Source of the DNA: Bacteroidetes bacterium endosymbiont of Geopemphigus sp.
Lineage (GTDB): Bacteria; Bacteroidota; Bacteroidia; Flavobacteriales; Blattabacteriaceae
DNA length: 64,000 nt
NCBI RefSeq assembly: GCF_002904345.1
Contig: NZ_PEIH01000005.1
Span: 426,449-490,448, forward strand
Direction: 5' to 3'
The stretch's first letter is position 1. Each line of letters opens with the position of its first letter. The notes beneath the pieces were generated by a model that saw only the letters and a list, made by a program, of their open reading frames with translations, was not told the DNA's origin and searched no databases. The translations under genes and the position numbers were made by a program. This document shows positions 1 through 8,425 of this stretch, piece by piece.

Positions 1-275
1 GAGAGATTTTCCTGATTTGGGATTTTATTTTCTGATTTGATTTCCAGTATGGCGATCACTTCACCAACTTTGGCCACTTGATTATCTGAAAACATCTTTT
101 TCTTTAGAACGCCGCTTACCGGAGAAGAAACTTCAGAATCTACTTTATCTGTAGCAATTTCAACTATAACCTCTTCCTCTTCTATTGGATCTCCTTCATT
201 TTTTAACCAGCTGGTTATGGTAGATTCCGTAACGCTTTCACCCATTGCAGGCAAGCTAAGATAATATTCAGCCAT
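1..275 (-). CDS. Dihydrolipoamide acyltransferase (E2), N-terminal lipoyl domain, cut by window edge
   Basis: Reading the minus strand from the ATG at 275 gives MAEYYLSLPAMGESVTES, the standard start of a lipoyl domain of 2-oxoacid dehydrogenase E2 subunits. The lipoylated lysine lies in TDKVDSEV at about residue 45. E2 carries the acyl group from E1 to CoA in the pyruvate or branched-chain 2-oxoacid dehydrogenase complex in the cytosol. Only about 91 residues are inside the window; the linker, the E3-binding domain and the catalytic domain would lie before base 1. The fused E1 at the other end of the window (60744-63197) is a plausible partner. Which 2-oxoacid is used cannot be told from this fragment. 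Confidence 0.9.
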   Translation of the reverse strand, partial: MAEYYLSLPAMGESVTESTITSWLKNEGDPIEEEEVIVEIATDKVDSEVSSPVSGVLKKKMFSDNQVAKVGEVIAILEIKSENKIPNQENL

Positions 276-350
276 GTTAGTTTTTTAAATGAATACCAAA
301 ATTAAAATATATTCTCGTTTTGCTGAAGCTTTGTTAAAAGCTAAAGGACT

Positions 351-974
351 CTATCTTTTATCCTCGAGTATATCTTCATAAGGAACACGGTGCAGTATAG
401 AGCGTCCCAAAGTAACTTCATCAGCATATTCTAGCTCATCCCCCACAGATATACCACGAGCGATGGTCGATATTTTTAAACCTAAATGTTTAATCTGTTT
501 ATATATATAAAAAACCGTGGTATCTCCTTCCATAGTGCTGCTAAGAGCAAAAATAATTTCTTTTATTTTCTCCTCTTGAGTTTTCTCAAAAAGACTTTGG
601 ATGTGAAGCTGATTCGGACCTATACCTTCCATGGGGGAAATTTTACCTCCCAGCACATGGTATACCCCTTTATATTGTCCGGTATTTTCGATGGCCATGA
701 CATCACGTATATCTTCCACCACGCAGATAATTTGTTTATCGCGATGCAAGCTGGCACATACTTCACAAATTGTTTTATCTGAAATATTATGACATTCTTT
801 ACAATGATGAATTTTTTCAATCAGTTCTTCCAGGGAAAGGGTCAACGATTTTGTTTTTTCCTTGGGATGTTGCAAAAGATGCATTACCACCCGCAATGCC
901 GTTCGCTTGCCAATGCCTGGTAAACGTCCCATTTCATATACGGCTTTTTCCAGTAATTTACTCGGATAATTCAT
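351..974 (-). CDS. recR: Recombination mediator protein RecR
   Basis: RecR works with RecF and RecO to load RecA on gapped DNA. The 207-residue protein has normal length and starts [12 protein letters not shown], as in Bacteroidota homologues. It shows the helix-hairpin-helix ([13 protein letters not shown], residues 16-28), a four-cysteine zinc finger (C58, C61, C70, C73) and a Toprim domain beginning VVEDIRDV near residue 86. A TAnnTTTG-like box on the minus strand (TATTTTTG, 986-979) ends only 5 bases before the ATG, so if it is real the transcript would be nearly leaderless. The start abuts the truncated proC remnant, which reads in the opposite direction. Confidence 0.96.
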   Translation of the reverse strand: MNYPSKLLEKAVYEMGRLPGIGKRTALRVVMHLLQHPKEKTKSLTLSLEELIEKIHHCKECHNISDKTICEVCASLHRDKQIICVVEDIRDVMAIENTGQYKGVYHVLGGKISPMEGIGPNQLHIQSLFEKTQEEKIKEIIFALSSTMEGDTTVFYIYKQIKHLGLKISTIARGISVGDELEYADEVTLGRSILHRVPYEDILEDKR

Positions 975-977
975 AGG

Positions 978-1376
978 GCAAAAATACTACATTTAGCCTT
1001 TGGAACAGATTATCAAAAAATATATGAGCTATGGCGTAATTTAGGTGAAGTAACAGAGGTGAATGAAGAACTCATGGAAGCAGCTACGGTTTTAGACGCC
1101 TGTGGCATTGCCTATGTATTTCGCTTTATTCGCGTTATGGTACAAGGAGGAGTTGAAATTGGTTTCGATACAACGACCACTTCAAAAACTGTACAACAAA
1201 CGGTAAAGGGCGCTATAAGCCTGCTCATGAAAATGAGATTCATCCCGGAACAAGAAATCGATAAAGTAACCACACCTAAGGGTTATACTATTACCGGACT
1301 AGACGAAATGGAGTATCAAGGCTTTAGCTCTTCTTTAATTAAAGGAATATTAAGTTCATACCGTAAGATTCAATAA
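978..1376 (+). pseudogene. proC: Pyrroline-5-carboxylate reductase, C-terminal remnant
   Basis: One open frame runs from just beside the recR start to 1376 and reads LAFGTDYQKIYELWRNLG, then DACGIAYVFRFIRVM, VQGGVEIGF and VTTPKGYTITGLDEMEYQGF. This is the C-terminal dimerisation half of ProC, the NADPH-dependent last step of proline synthesis. The NAD(P)-binding Rossmann half is missing: the frame runs back to the recR start with no nucleotide-binding motif, so about half the gene was deleted. A GTG at 1059 could start a 105-residue product, but it would have no cofactor site. The remaining frame is uninterrupted, so the deletion may be fairly recent. Confidence 0.85.
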
Positions 1377-1607
1377 ATATCTGTTTACCGTTTCTAAACA
1401 GAGCTCTTCTTTATCTCTAATAGTTTAAATTTACGCTCTTTATATGCTCCTCTTTCTTTTGATAATTCGTTTTTTCTGAATGATTAAAACGGTTCTTGTG
1501 GCTTTGATTGTTAAATTTAACACCTGGCGGAAAAGCTTTTTATTCTAAATCTCATTTTATTATTTAAGTTCTTAATGCCGATTTTTAGAACACATCTGCA
1601 AAGCTGC

Positions 1608-3257
1608 TCAAATATTACTTATAGTTATAAATAAAAACCATCGTTGCTTAAGCAAATCATAAGAAAGCGCGTAAGCAAATAAAACACCACCGAGCAATAG
1701 CGCGAAACGCGCTACAAAGTCTCCGTAAAGGCTATAAAAAGTTTGCTTATCATTTGCGAAAAGATGCGTACGCAAGACGCCTTTTTTGCCATAAGGCAAA
1801 GTCGATAATAGCTCACCTTTTTGATCGATAAAGGCTGAAATACCCGTGTTGGCCGAACGCGCTACAGATCTCCGGTTCTCTATGGCGCGCAAACGCGCAT
1901 AAGCCAAATGCTGCTTATGCCCCTTTGAATTACCCCACCAACCATCATTGGTAAGAATGAAAATGAGTTGTGCGCCTTTTAGTATGTACTCTCCTACATG
2001 CTCTCCGAAAACCGATTCATAACATATCACCGGCGCCAGAGTTACTTTTTCAGTAGGATGTGTAAAAACCGAAGGTTCCATCTGACGTCCGTGACTCATT
2101 ATCGTACCTCCAAAATCCAGCAGCAGATCACCTAATATAGGCTGAAGAAATTTTTTGTAGGGAAAACTCTCCACTCCGGGCACCAGTTTGGATTTATGGT
2201 AAAGTGTAAAGCTCTTTGAAGCGTCTATCTGCAAAGCACTATTAAAAACATCCGTCCAACGGCCTGATTCCTTAGAAAAGGAAGCGCTTTCACTAGCAAT
2301 CTCTTTGGAGTTATACTCAGTATATATTTCTACTCCCAGAACAAAAGCCAGTTGAGGTATGGCACGCACGAATTCGCAAAGCGCTTTGATAGCTAAATTT
2401 TTTTCCAAATAATTCAGATGAGCCAGATGAGAAAAGGCGGTCTCAGGCGCTAATAAAAAACGGGTATTTTTAGTAAGCTGGCTTTGGCTCAATTGAATAA
2501 GATCATTTACGATTATATTCTCTGATTTTTGATATTTTTCTTTATAAGGATCTATATTAGGCTGAAGTACGATCACCTCAACTTCCCTTCCCCTCTCTTG
2601 GTATCGAGCGTAAAGAAGATAAGAAAAGCCAATAGGCAGTAGGATTTTTATCCCATTAAAAAACAATTTTTTATAAAGTATAGCTTTATTTCTGTTGAAG
2701 TAATAATTGCGAGCTGCATTAAAAATACCAAAATTGACAATCCAGATCCATAGAGTCCCCCCTAGAGTCCCTGTATATTCGTACCATTGAATCCATTTGA
2801 AATAATGTGCCATTCCATTACCCATATTCATCCAGGGCCATGCAAGTTCCCATTGGAGTTGCAGCTTCTCAAAGCTAATCCATAAACATACCAGAAATAC
2901 CTGCCCTGAAGAAACACCCAATCTATTTTTTACCCAGGTACATACTCGAAGTAAACCGGCCATAAGCAAAGCGTTAAAGAGCACCGGCGGAAAATAGGCT
3001 TCCCAAGCATAAGAGCCATCCGGTCGCTGAGAATAATGTAGCCACCAAATAACTGAAGCGTTCCAGAGCGTAAAAGCGATAAAAGCAAAAGGAAAAATCA
3101 GATGCTGTCGGTGTTTTTTAGCGGAATTGCTCAAAACTGCCTCCATCCAAAGCAAAGGAACAAGTCCTATGAACATTAATGGTGCAAATCCATCACTAGG
3201 CCATGAGAGTGCCAGTAATATTCCAGAACTGACGGCCATGATAAAACACTTGAGCAT
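1608..3257 (-). CDS. lnt: Apolipoprotein N-acyltransferase
   Basis: Lnt adds the third acyl chain to the N-terminal cysteine of lipoproteins at the inner membrane. The 549-residue protein has about six hydrophobic segments in its first 220 residues, then a nitrilase-like periplasmic domain. The catalytic triad is visible: Glu272 in LLAPETAF, Lys355 in YHKSKLVP and Cys412 in PVICYESVF. A last membrane segment (FALLLGGVLFAYALSY) anchors the C-terminus. Length and start (MLKCFIMAVSSGILLALSWP) fit Bacteroidota Lnt. It stands alone between decayed regions, with a possible promoter box at 3277-3284. Confidence 0.95.
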   Translation of the reverse strand: MLKCFIMAVSSGILLALSWPSDGFAPLMFIGLVPLLWMEAVLSNSAKKHRQHLIFPFAFIAFTLWNASVIWWLHYSQRPDGSYAWEAYFPPVLFNALLMAGLLRVCTWVKNRLGVSSGQVFLVCLWISFEKLQLQWELAWPWMNMGNGMAHYFKWIQWYEYTGTLGGTLWIWIVNFGIFNAARNYYFNRNKAILYKKLFFNGIKILLPIGFSYLLYARYQERGREVEVIVLQPNIDPYKEKYQKSENIIVNDLIQLSQSQLTKNTRFLLAPETAFSHLAHLNYLEKNLAIKALCEFVRAIPQLAFVLGVEIYTEYNSKEIASESASFSKESGRWTDVFNSALQIDASKSFTLYHKSKLVPGVESFPYKKFLQPILGDLLLDFGGTIMSHGRQMEPSVFTHPTEKVTLAPVICYESVFGEHVGEYILKGAQLIFILTNDGWWGNSKGHKQHLAYARLRAIENRRSVARSANTGISAFIDQKGELLSTLPYGKKGVLRTHLFANDKQTFYSLYGDFVARFALLLGGVLFAYALSYDLLKQRWFLFITISNI

Positions 3258-3276
3258 GAGTATTTGTTTTATTAAA

Positions 3277-3284
3277 CAAAATTA
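3277..3284 (-). promoter_or_regulatory. Candidate -7 box (TAATTTTG) for lnt
   Basis: The minus strand reads TAATTTTG, matching the Bacteroidota -7 consensus TAnnTTTG, 20 bases before the lnt ATG. No TTG is seen at the expected -33 spacing. In AT-rich DNA this octamer also occurs by chance. Confidence 0.3.
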
Positions 3285-4012
3285 TCTAAAAGGATTGGTT
3301 TGCATGCGTATTTTAAACAGTACGATCCCGTTCATATTTGTTGTGCAAATATAGTACTCACCAAGAGCGATTTATATTCGTAGCAAGCAAAAGTCTTTTC
3401 TCGTACATCTTAGGTTTTGTAAAGGCAAGGCTCTGGATGTTTTTTGTAAAGACAGAACTTTATTGTCAAGACCAAGGATTGAAATGTAATAAAATGGCGT
3501 ATTAGAAATTCAGAACTGGCAAGGAGTAAAGAATTTCACCATCAGAGTAACAAGGAAAGATTGAGGACTTATAGTACATATTTGAAGATGCCTTAATGAA
3601 CTGCAAAAAAAGGAGTAAATTGGGAGAGAGTGTTTGAGCTTACTAATCCGAAAAGATCATCTCAAAGCTTCTGAATATTTTGCCACTAAGCTCTACAGTA
3701 AAGCTGTCCAAGATATCATCATAGCGTTATCACAAGAAATTAAAACAGAAAAACAATCCTTAAAATGTATCAAGCGTCCCCCGAGAGAGCATAATGATTT
3801 TAGACCTCACAAGGCGCTCTTGAGGAACACAAACGATCATCTAAAGCTCAAAACTTTCCTGAGAACTTAAGATTTAAAAAACCACATTTGTCCTTGCTCA
3901 TCTCTAATTGATCTAAACTTAGCTCGCCCGGTATAAAAAAACATGAGTGTATATTAATTAATAATATAAAGTATTATGTTTATAATTGTAATTTAGAAAA
4001 TTAATAGAAATA
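3285..4012 (+). other. Gene-poor stretch, decayed coding remnant ending in a repeat shared with 47897-48085
   Basis: No intact gene is recognised. A 78-codon open frame at 3634-3870 (LLIRKDHLKASEYFATKLYS) has no family I recognise and looks like a gene fragment. From about 3810 to 4012 the DNA aligns base by base with 47897-48085. Shared pieces include AAGGCGCTCTTG, ACCACATTTGTCCTTG, TGATCTAAA and TGTATATTAA. This is therefore the upstream part of the duplicated C1q-like cassette. Confidence 0.55.
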
Positions 4013-4602
4013 ATGAAACATATTTTAATTTCTTTTTTTTGTAATCACATTTTCCTTGCAAGCGAAGATAGGTATAGGCATCAAAACCCCCGAGAGCCAA
4101 ATCGATATCAAGGGAGATGTTAAAATAGGAAATGAGGGAAAAACCGACGCGAAAGGAAAAAAATGGATGATTCGATGGAGCGATGCCAAAGTTTGCTTTG
4201 AGAGACGTGACGGTGCACAAATGAATGTCAAAGAAAACACAAAAACCGATATTTACGACCGCTCAAAGCAATAGATCAGGACAGCCCAAATTAGGCTTAT
4301 CGCGTCAGATTAGTTAACCATCATCCTGCACAAGGGGCTTTTGACAGAACCACTCGGGGGAATTCGCTACCTGGATCAACATAAGTAATTGGAAGGCAAG
4401 TTTAATGCAGTTGCAACTTTTATATAGAGGGGCTAAAATTGACGTAGGAGTTACTTATGTCGAGAGTAATGACGATAAGATCGTTTATTTGAAAAAAGAC
4501 GATAAGCTTCACGTTCGTTTCCATACCTATGGAACAACTAATATGAATACTAATACTATATTAGAAAAAAACGAGAGTTACATAAGGTTCTGGAAGCTTT
4601 AA
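4013..4602 (+). pseudogene. Secreted protein with GIGxxxPESxxDI motif and C1q-like C-terminal domain, copy A (frameshifted)
   Basis: The ATG at 4013 starts a signal peptide, MKHILISFFF, that breaks at a run of T residues near 4031-4038. In the next frame it continues VITFSLQA|KIGIGIKTPESQIDI, then GDVKIGN. This motif is common in Bacteroidota surface proteins and in tail-fibre-like proteins. After more breaks near 4274-4400, the end at 4405-4602 reads YLKKDDKLHVRFHTYGTTNM and ESYIRFWKL. That pattern (hydrophobic strand, KKGDKLxV, final beta strand) resembles the C1q/TNF-like jelly roll. The same segments recur in the same order in copy B (48086-48835). The domain assignment is by eye. Secretion is inferred from the rebuilt signal peptide. 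Confidence 0.6.
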
Positions 4603-4623
4603 ATGGGTGTCAGCTTATTTTTT

Positions 4624-4651
4624 ACCCTTTCTTTTTAAGAAAGGGTTTTTT
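4624..4651 (+). terminator. Intrinsic terminator after C1q-like copy A
   Basis: The 10-base arms ACCCTTTCTT (4624-4633) and AAGAAAGGGT (4637-4646) enclose a 3-base loop and are followed by a T run. It lies 21 bases after the copy A stop codon. The same hairpin with small changes occurs at 49806-49826 after copy B. Confidence 0.8.
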
Positions 4652-5110
4652 ATTTGCAAAGGCCCTACAAATCAAAGCCTCTAGAATTCCTCTAAAAGGG
4701 TAAAAACCTCTTGAGATTCCACTCTACGAACACCACATTTGCCAATGTAAGAACATGCACTCATTGCGGAATATACGGCGCTTTAACGAGCTTATCCTTA
4801 TAGATCAACTTATCTTGCGTCACCACCTTTTCAACAACCTTATCCTTACTTGTGCTAAGCTTTAATAGTCTTTCCCTGTACATTCAAGCTTTGATCCTGG
4901 TTTTCTCGCTTATAAGCTCATAACGTTTAGGAGGCAAGTGGTGTATATCTAAAATTCTCTAAAGGAAGCTCCATAAAGCTCATCAGATCCCGGTGACGGG
5001 TCTATCCTTCACACGCGATCTATCGCTCTGATTTAGATCTATATTTTCCTTCACCGTGAGCCTTTTTGAGGAGGAGTAGCATAGCAAAAGGAAATAAAGT
5101 ATAAGCCTCT
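4652..5110 (-). pseudogene. Decayed minus-strand gene downstream of the lysozyme, shared with copy B
   Basis: No frame is open for long. The minus strand holds pieces such as FAMLLLLKKAHGEGKYRSK and VVTQDKLIYKDKLVKAPYI. The second is an alternating charged/hydrophobic pattern that could belong to a small Rz/spanin-like or coiled protein, but this is only a guess. Bases 4765-4860 align with 49955-50035 (for example ACGGCGCTTTAAC and TTATAGAT with short gaps). A gene of this kind therefore followed the lysozyme in both cassettes and is dead in both. Confidence 0.4.
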
Positions 5111-5119
5111 CATGCTTGT

Positions 5120-5545
5120 TTAGCTTACAAAGAGCTTCCTTTCCGCCTCGCGTCTTTTAGTTAAGTCTTCCGAGATCTCTCCCTTTACTTTGTTCCATTG
5201 TAAAAACTCCTTAGACGCCCTACGGTAGTTTCTTACGTTGAGTTTTTTAAGCAATGTGGAATCTTTGAAGTTATTCACACCCAGGTTAAAGATAAAGCTC
5301 GAAAGCGCGTCGTATTGATTTTGAGACAGCGGAACCTTTATATAGGCCTCTATCGCCGCTTGAGCGTCCTTTAGATCTTGCTTTAAGAGCAAAACAGCTC
5401 CTTCCATAGTGATATGATCTCCGGGCTTTACTCCTTTAGTGTGACCGTAGCCTATGGTCCATACGCCAGCTTGACATTTATAGGCTTTTGCCCTAAAGTC
5501 TTCAAATCCGCATATAAGATCTATGCCTTTATCTGATATTTTCAT
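5120..5545 (-). CDS. Phage-type lysozyme, glycoside hydrolase family 24
   Basis: The protein cleaves peptidoglycan between N-acetylmuramic acid and N-acetylglucosamine. Starting at the ATG at 5545 it has 141 residues, the usual length for phage endolysins, and shows the GH24 core: Glu15 in CGFEDF, then AYKCQAGVWTIGYGHT with Thr30. The T4 lysozyme Asp20 position is Cys24 here. T4 lysozyme with Cys at that site is known to stay active, so loss of function cannot be assumed. The C-terminus NQYDALSSFIFNLG and TKRREAERKLF is complete. I chose the inner ATG because it overlaps the stop of a small upstream frame as ATGA; an upstream ATG at 5575 would add ten residues. There is no signal peptide, as in holin-dependent endolysins. 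The gene converges on C1q-like copy A. Confidence 0.85.
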   Translation of the reverse strand: MKISDKGIDLICGFEDFRAKAYKCQAGVWTIGYGHTKGVKPGDHITMEGAVLLLKQDLKDAQAAIEAYIKVPLSQNQYDALSSFIFNLGVNNFKDSTLLKKLNVRNYRRASKEFLQWNKVKGEISEDLTKRREAERKLFVS

Positions 5546-5646
5546 TCTTTTATGTTTGCCGTGTTTATAGAACAAGAGCCCTGTTCTTTTGTCTTTTCTT
5601 GATCGCTTTCAATACCCTTTTCACTCAAAAGCCTCATCTTATTCAT
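5542..5646 (-). CDS. Small ORF overlapping the lysozyme start (34 aa, unknown)
   Basis: The frame MNKMRLLSEKGIESDQEKTK ends ...INTANIKE with a TGA sharing bases with the lysozyme ATG (ATGA at 5545-5542). I recognise no family. It has no signal peptide or membrane segment. The overlap suggests translational coupling to the lysozyme, but it could equally be the tail of a decayed gene. Confidence 0.35.
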   Translation of the reverse strand: MNKMRLLSEKGIESDQEKTKEQGSCSINTANIKE

Positions 5647-6195
5647 AAGTCATCGGGACACCCAGAGAGGCCACCCCCGCTAAGTTCTCCATCGCCGAAA
5701 AGGACTCTCTGAGCAACTATGACCATGGTGAGGTAGCGCGAGGGCAGATCGAGCTCAAAAGGATGATCTCCCCCAAGACGATAATTTTTCAAAACATGGT
5801 AGAGCGCGAGCATAAAGCTATACATAACGGATTTATGGATCATCGAGTCAAAAGATGCTCTGGTCTTTCAGTGGAATTTCATCTCTACCTTAGACATTTC
5901 AGCCTCAAATTAGCGACATCCTCTTTTAACTCGCCTCTGACTTGAGATATTTGTATTTCAAGTTGAGCTACCTTAACCTCTACCTTAGAGACATCTTCCT
6001 TAGTGGCAAGATTATTGTACTTTATCTTCTACCTTGTCTTCTATCTGAGCGGGTGTAACTTATTCAAGGTAGTGCTCTTGAGAGTATCCGCTCCATTCCC
6101 ATCTATCTTTTTGGCGGGGGATCTGTGCGCATCGGTAACACATAAGTCCTTCTAGTTTTATTGACAGTCATAGTTTCCATGAAATTAAAAAAAGA
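5647..6195 (-). pseudogene. DUF1640-like coiled-coil protein remnant
   Basis: The minus strand holds, broken over several frames, ATKEDVSKVEVKVAQLEIQI, SQVRGELKEDVANLR and MIHKSVMYSFMLALYHVLK. TKEDxxKVE-type heptads followed by a membrane-like C-terminal segment are typical of DUF1640-like coiled-coil proteins, which are frequent in amoeba and arthropod symbionts. Stops and frame changes interrupt it at several points, for example a TGA just before KTRASFDSMI. The segment beyond about 5760 reads a different sequence (LPSRYLTMVIVAQRVLFG) whose origin is unclear. Confidence 0.5.
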
Positions 6196-6239
6196 TAAAT
6201 ACAAACCCAAGCTAAATATAACAAACTTTTAGGCTTTTA

Positions 6240-6590
6240 CTTCCGCGCCACTTTGTTTTGTAATCTACTTTTTGCCGCTTTGCCGGCAACCTATCCTCTT
6301 TATAGTTCGTCCTTAAAACACTTTGAGAGGTCTTCGTCTATCTTTGGGGTGGAATAGATAACATCGCCTTTAGCAAAGGCTTCGTTGTCTCTTAAGGTAG
6401 CCTTGGTGAAGAGAAGTGAGGTAGTAGTTGAGGTCCGAAGCTTTAATATGTGTCTAATCAGGTTAAACAATCAAGGAAGTACGCCGCTAAAAACTCATCT
6501 GGGCTTATCTTTTTAAGCGTTGTTTGATCTTTAAGTCAACTGCATAAGGTCCATACGATCAAAATCACTCTCTATGAGCTCCTATGGGTC
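6240..6590 (-). other. Decayed coding DNA, unrecognised
   Basis: The longest minus-strand piece reads TKATLRDNEAFAKGDVIYST, then PKIDEDLSKCFKDEL, ending at a TAA. I recognise no family. Composition is less AT-rich than the true intergenic DNA, which suggests former coding sequence. Confidence 0.3.
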
Positions 6591-6659
6591 GTCTTTCTGT
6601 TTTCTATACATCAGTTAGGGTGTTTTTTGGTGATTTAATACTTATCCTTAGATCCATTG

Positions 6660-6905
6660 AGTTTCCTTTGTTCATTTACTTCTATCTTAACATGAGGATG
6701 TTGATAAACTCTCTGTGGCCGCTCTTGGTAGCTAAACCAAGTGGCGTTTTCCGTACTTATCTTCAGCCTTTACATTGGCGCCATAATCTAATAAGAATTT
6801 CACAGTTTCTGCTTTTCCCTCTTTGGCAACCCAATGTAGCGGTGTTTTGTCAAACAGACCTTTAACGTTCATATCCGCGCCTCCTTTGATAAGAAACTCA
6901 ACAAT
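6660..6905 (-). pseudogene. Ankyrin-repeat protein remnant
   Basis: The minus strand reads IVEFLIKGGADMNVKGLFDK, TPLHWVAKEGKAETVKFLLD and YGANVKAEDKYGK. After a one-base shift it continues GLATKSGHREFINILML. The TPLHxA...FLLxxGAxxxAxD pattern defines ankyrin repeats, so about two and a half repeats survive. Ankyrin proteins often bind host proteins in intracellular bacteria. No start codon or N-terminal domain is left. Confidence 0.75.
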
Positions 6906-7396
6906 CCATGTATTAAAAAAGGATTGAACCCATAATACAAAACCTACAAAAGGTTTATGAAATTCGCAGAAAATATGATTTCTGTATGATAAAATCTCTC
7001 TCTAAGAGAATTTAAAAATCAAACCGGAGTTTAAAAAATGAATCTTAACCAGAAACAAACTACTTTATAAGAACCATGATGGATCTTCTTGATTTAAAGA
7101 CAAAGTTTAATTAATTACTCACATGAAATGAATACTTTTTTTAAAAAATAGAAATTCTTTATTTCTCCATAACCAGCGTTAAAAAAATAATTAAGCTTAT
7201 GTATCTTTAAAAACAAAAGAATATCAGAAACATTTTAAACAAAGACAATTATAAAGAATGGCTATATTACCTTCGTGACTATCCCCTTTTTTTCTTACAG
7301 ACCTTATTTTACAGAAAGCCAATTAAGATAGGGTTAAAATAATTAATTTGCTTATACTTTATCATTAAAAAAAAGCGAAAAACAAAAAGTCAACTA
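6906..7396 (-). other. AT-rich gene-free stretch
   Basis: No open frame, hairpin or recognisable remnant was seen. It separates the decayed accessory region from the end of mltG. Confidence 0.6.
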
Positions 7397-8422
7397 TCAA
7401 GGCAAACCATGTTGCTTGATAAAACGAAGATAGCGCTGACGGAACTTCTCGTGTGTAAACGCATCTGTGGAAAATTCATGGTATCCTTTTCTGTCAACAC
7501 TTGCCACCATAAAGTAATAAGAATGTGATTCAGGCTGAAGTACTGCGTCAATAGCGGTGGTTTGCGGAAAGCAAATAGGCCCGGGAGGAAGTCCGTAATA
7601 CATATAAGTGTTATAAGGCGAATTTATAGAAAGATCTTTGTAAAACAATCTTGAAATATGCACTCCGGATACCATATGAGACTTCATAGCATAGACCACC
7701 GTAGGATCGGCCTGTAATTTTTGCCGATCCCTTAAGCGGTTCAAATAAAGACCGGCAATCCTTGGCATTTCATCACTTTTAGAAGTTTCTTTCTGAACAA
7801 TAGAAGCCAAAGTGATTACTTGCAAAGGCGTTAAACCGAGGCGATAAGTCTTTTCCCGACGTTTTTCATTCCAAAACCTTTGATATTCCTTAAGCATGCG
7901 CTCTAGAAAAGCTTTTGGAGACGTATTCCAATACAACTCATAAGTATTGGCGATGAATAATCCACGTACGCTCTCTTTACTAAGTTGATGGTTATGAAGA
8001 AAATGCCAATCCAGAATCGCTTGCATAAAATCTTCAGACTTAGGTTCAAGAAAACGAGCTAGTTGATCGACAAGCTCTATAAGGGTTTCTTGTTTTGCAA
8101 AATTTAGTTTCACTAAAAGTTGCTGACCGGAACGCAACTTATTTACCAGCTCCCAATTGCTCTCACCCTGAGTGAGCTTATATTTTCCAGGTTTTATTTT
8201 CCCAGAATAAGATTTTTGACGGGCTACCCAATCAAAAGCTTCTGAATCTTTTATGAGAGGTGCGATGCTGCTTTTCACCTGATCATAGGTAAAACCAGTA
8301 GGGATAAAAAATTCTGTAGATTCAAGGACGCTTTGATCGAAAAAATACTTGTAATATTTATAGAAGAAAAAAATCGAAGCACCTAAAAAAAATATTGTAA
8401 TCCATCGCAGAGTGCTCCTCAT
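7397..8422 (-). CDS. mltG: Endolytic transglycosylase MltG (YceG-like)
   Basis: MltG cuts nascent glycan strands at the inner membrane and so sets their length. The 341-residue protein has one N-terminal membrane anchor (WITIFFLGASIFFFYKYY), a LysM-like region and the YceG catalytic domain. The signature is LASIVQKETSKSDEMPRIAG, followed by LYLNRLRD and LQADPTVVYAMK. The Gln in VQKET replaces the Glu seen in enterobacterial VEKET; the next Glu is kept, as in other Bacteroidota copies. It starts 3 bases after the dapF stop and is almost certainly co-transcribed with it. Confidence 0.94.
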   Translation of the reverse strand: MRSTLRWITIFFLGASIFFFYKYYKYFFDQSVLESTEFFIPTGFTYDQVKSSIAPLIKDSEAFDWVARQKSYSGKIKPGKYKLTQGESNWELVNKLRSGQQLLVKLNFAKQETLIELVDQLARFLEPKSEDFMQAILDWHFLHNHQLSKESVRGLFIANTYELYWNTSPKAFLERMLKEYQRFWNEKRREKTYRLGLTPLQVITLASIVQKETSKSDEMPRIAGLYLNRLRDRQKLQADPTVVYAMKSHMVSGVHISRLFYKDLSINSPYNTYMYYGLPPGPICFPQTTAIDAVLQPESHSYYFMVASVDRKGYHEFSTDAFTHEKFRQRYLRFIKQHGLP

Positions 8423-8425
8423 ACC

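Noticed and set aside
5840-5880. Use of TGA as tryptophan (an in-frame TGA lies where the remnant could read FHWKTR)
   Set aside because: All intact genes in the window use TGG for Trp and several end with TGA, including ATGA overlaps, so the standard code holds.
5763-5945. Plus-strand frame through the DUF1640-like remnant
   Set aside because: The minus strand carries the recognisable coiled-coil pattern; the plus frame is its shadow.
3810-7400. A complete prophage
   Set aside because: Only a lysozyme and a fibre-like motif are phage-like; no integrase, terminase, portal, capsid or attachment sites were seen.
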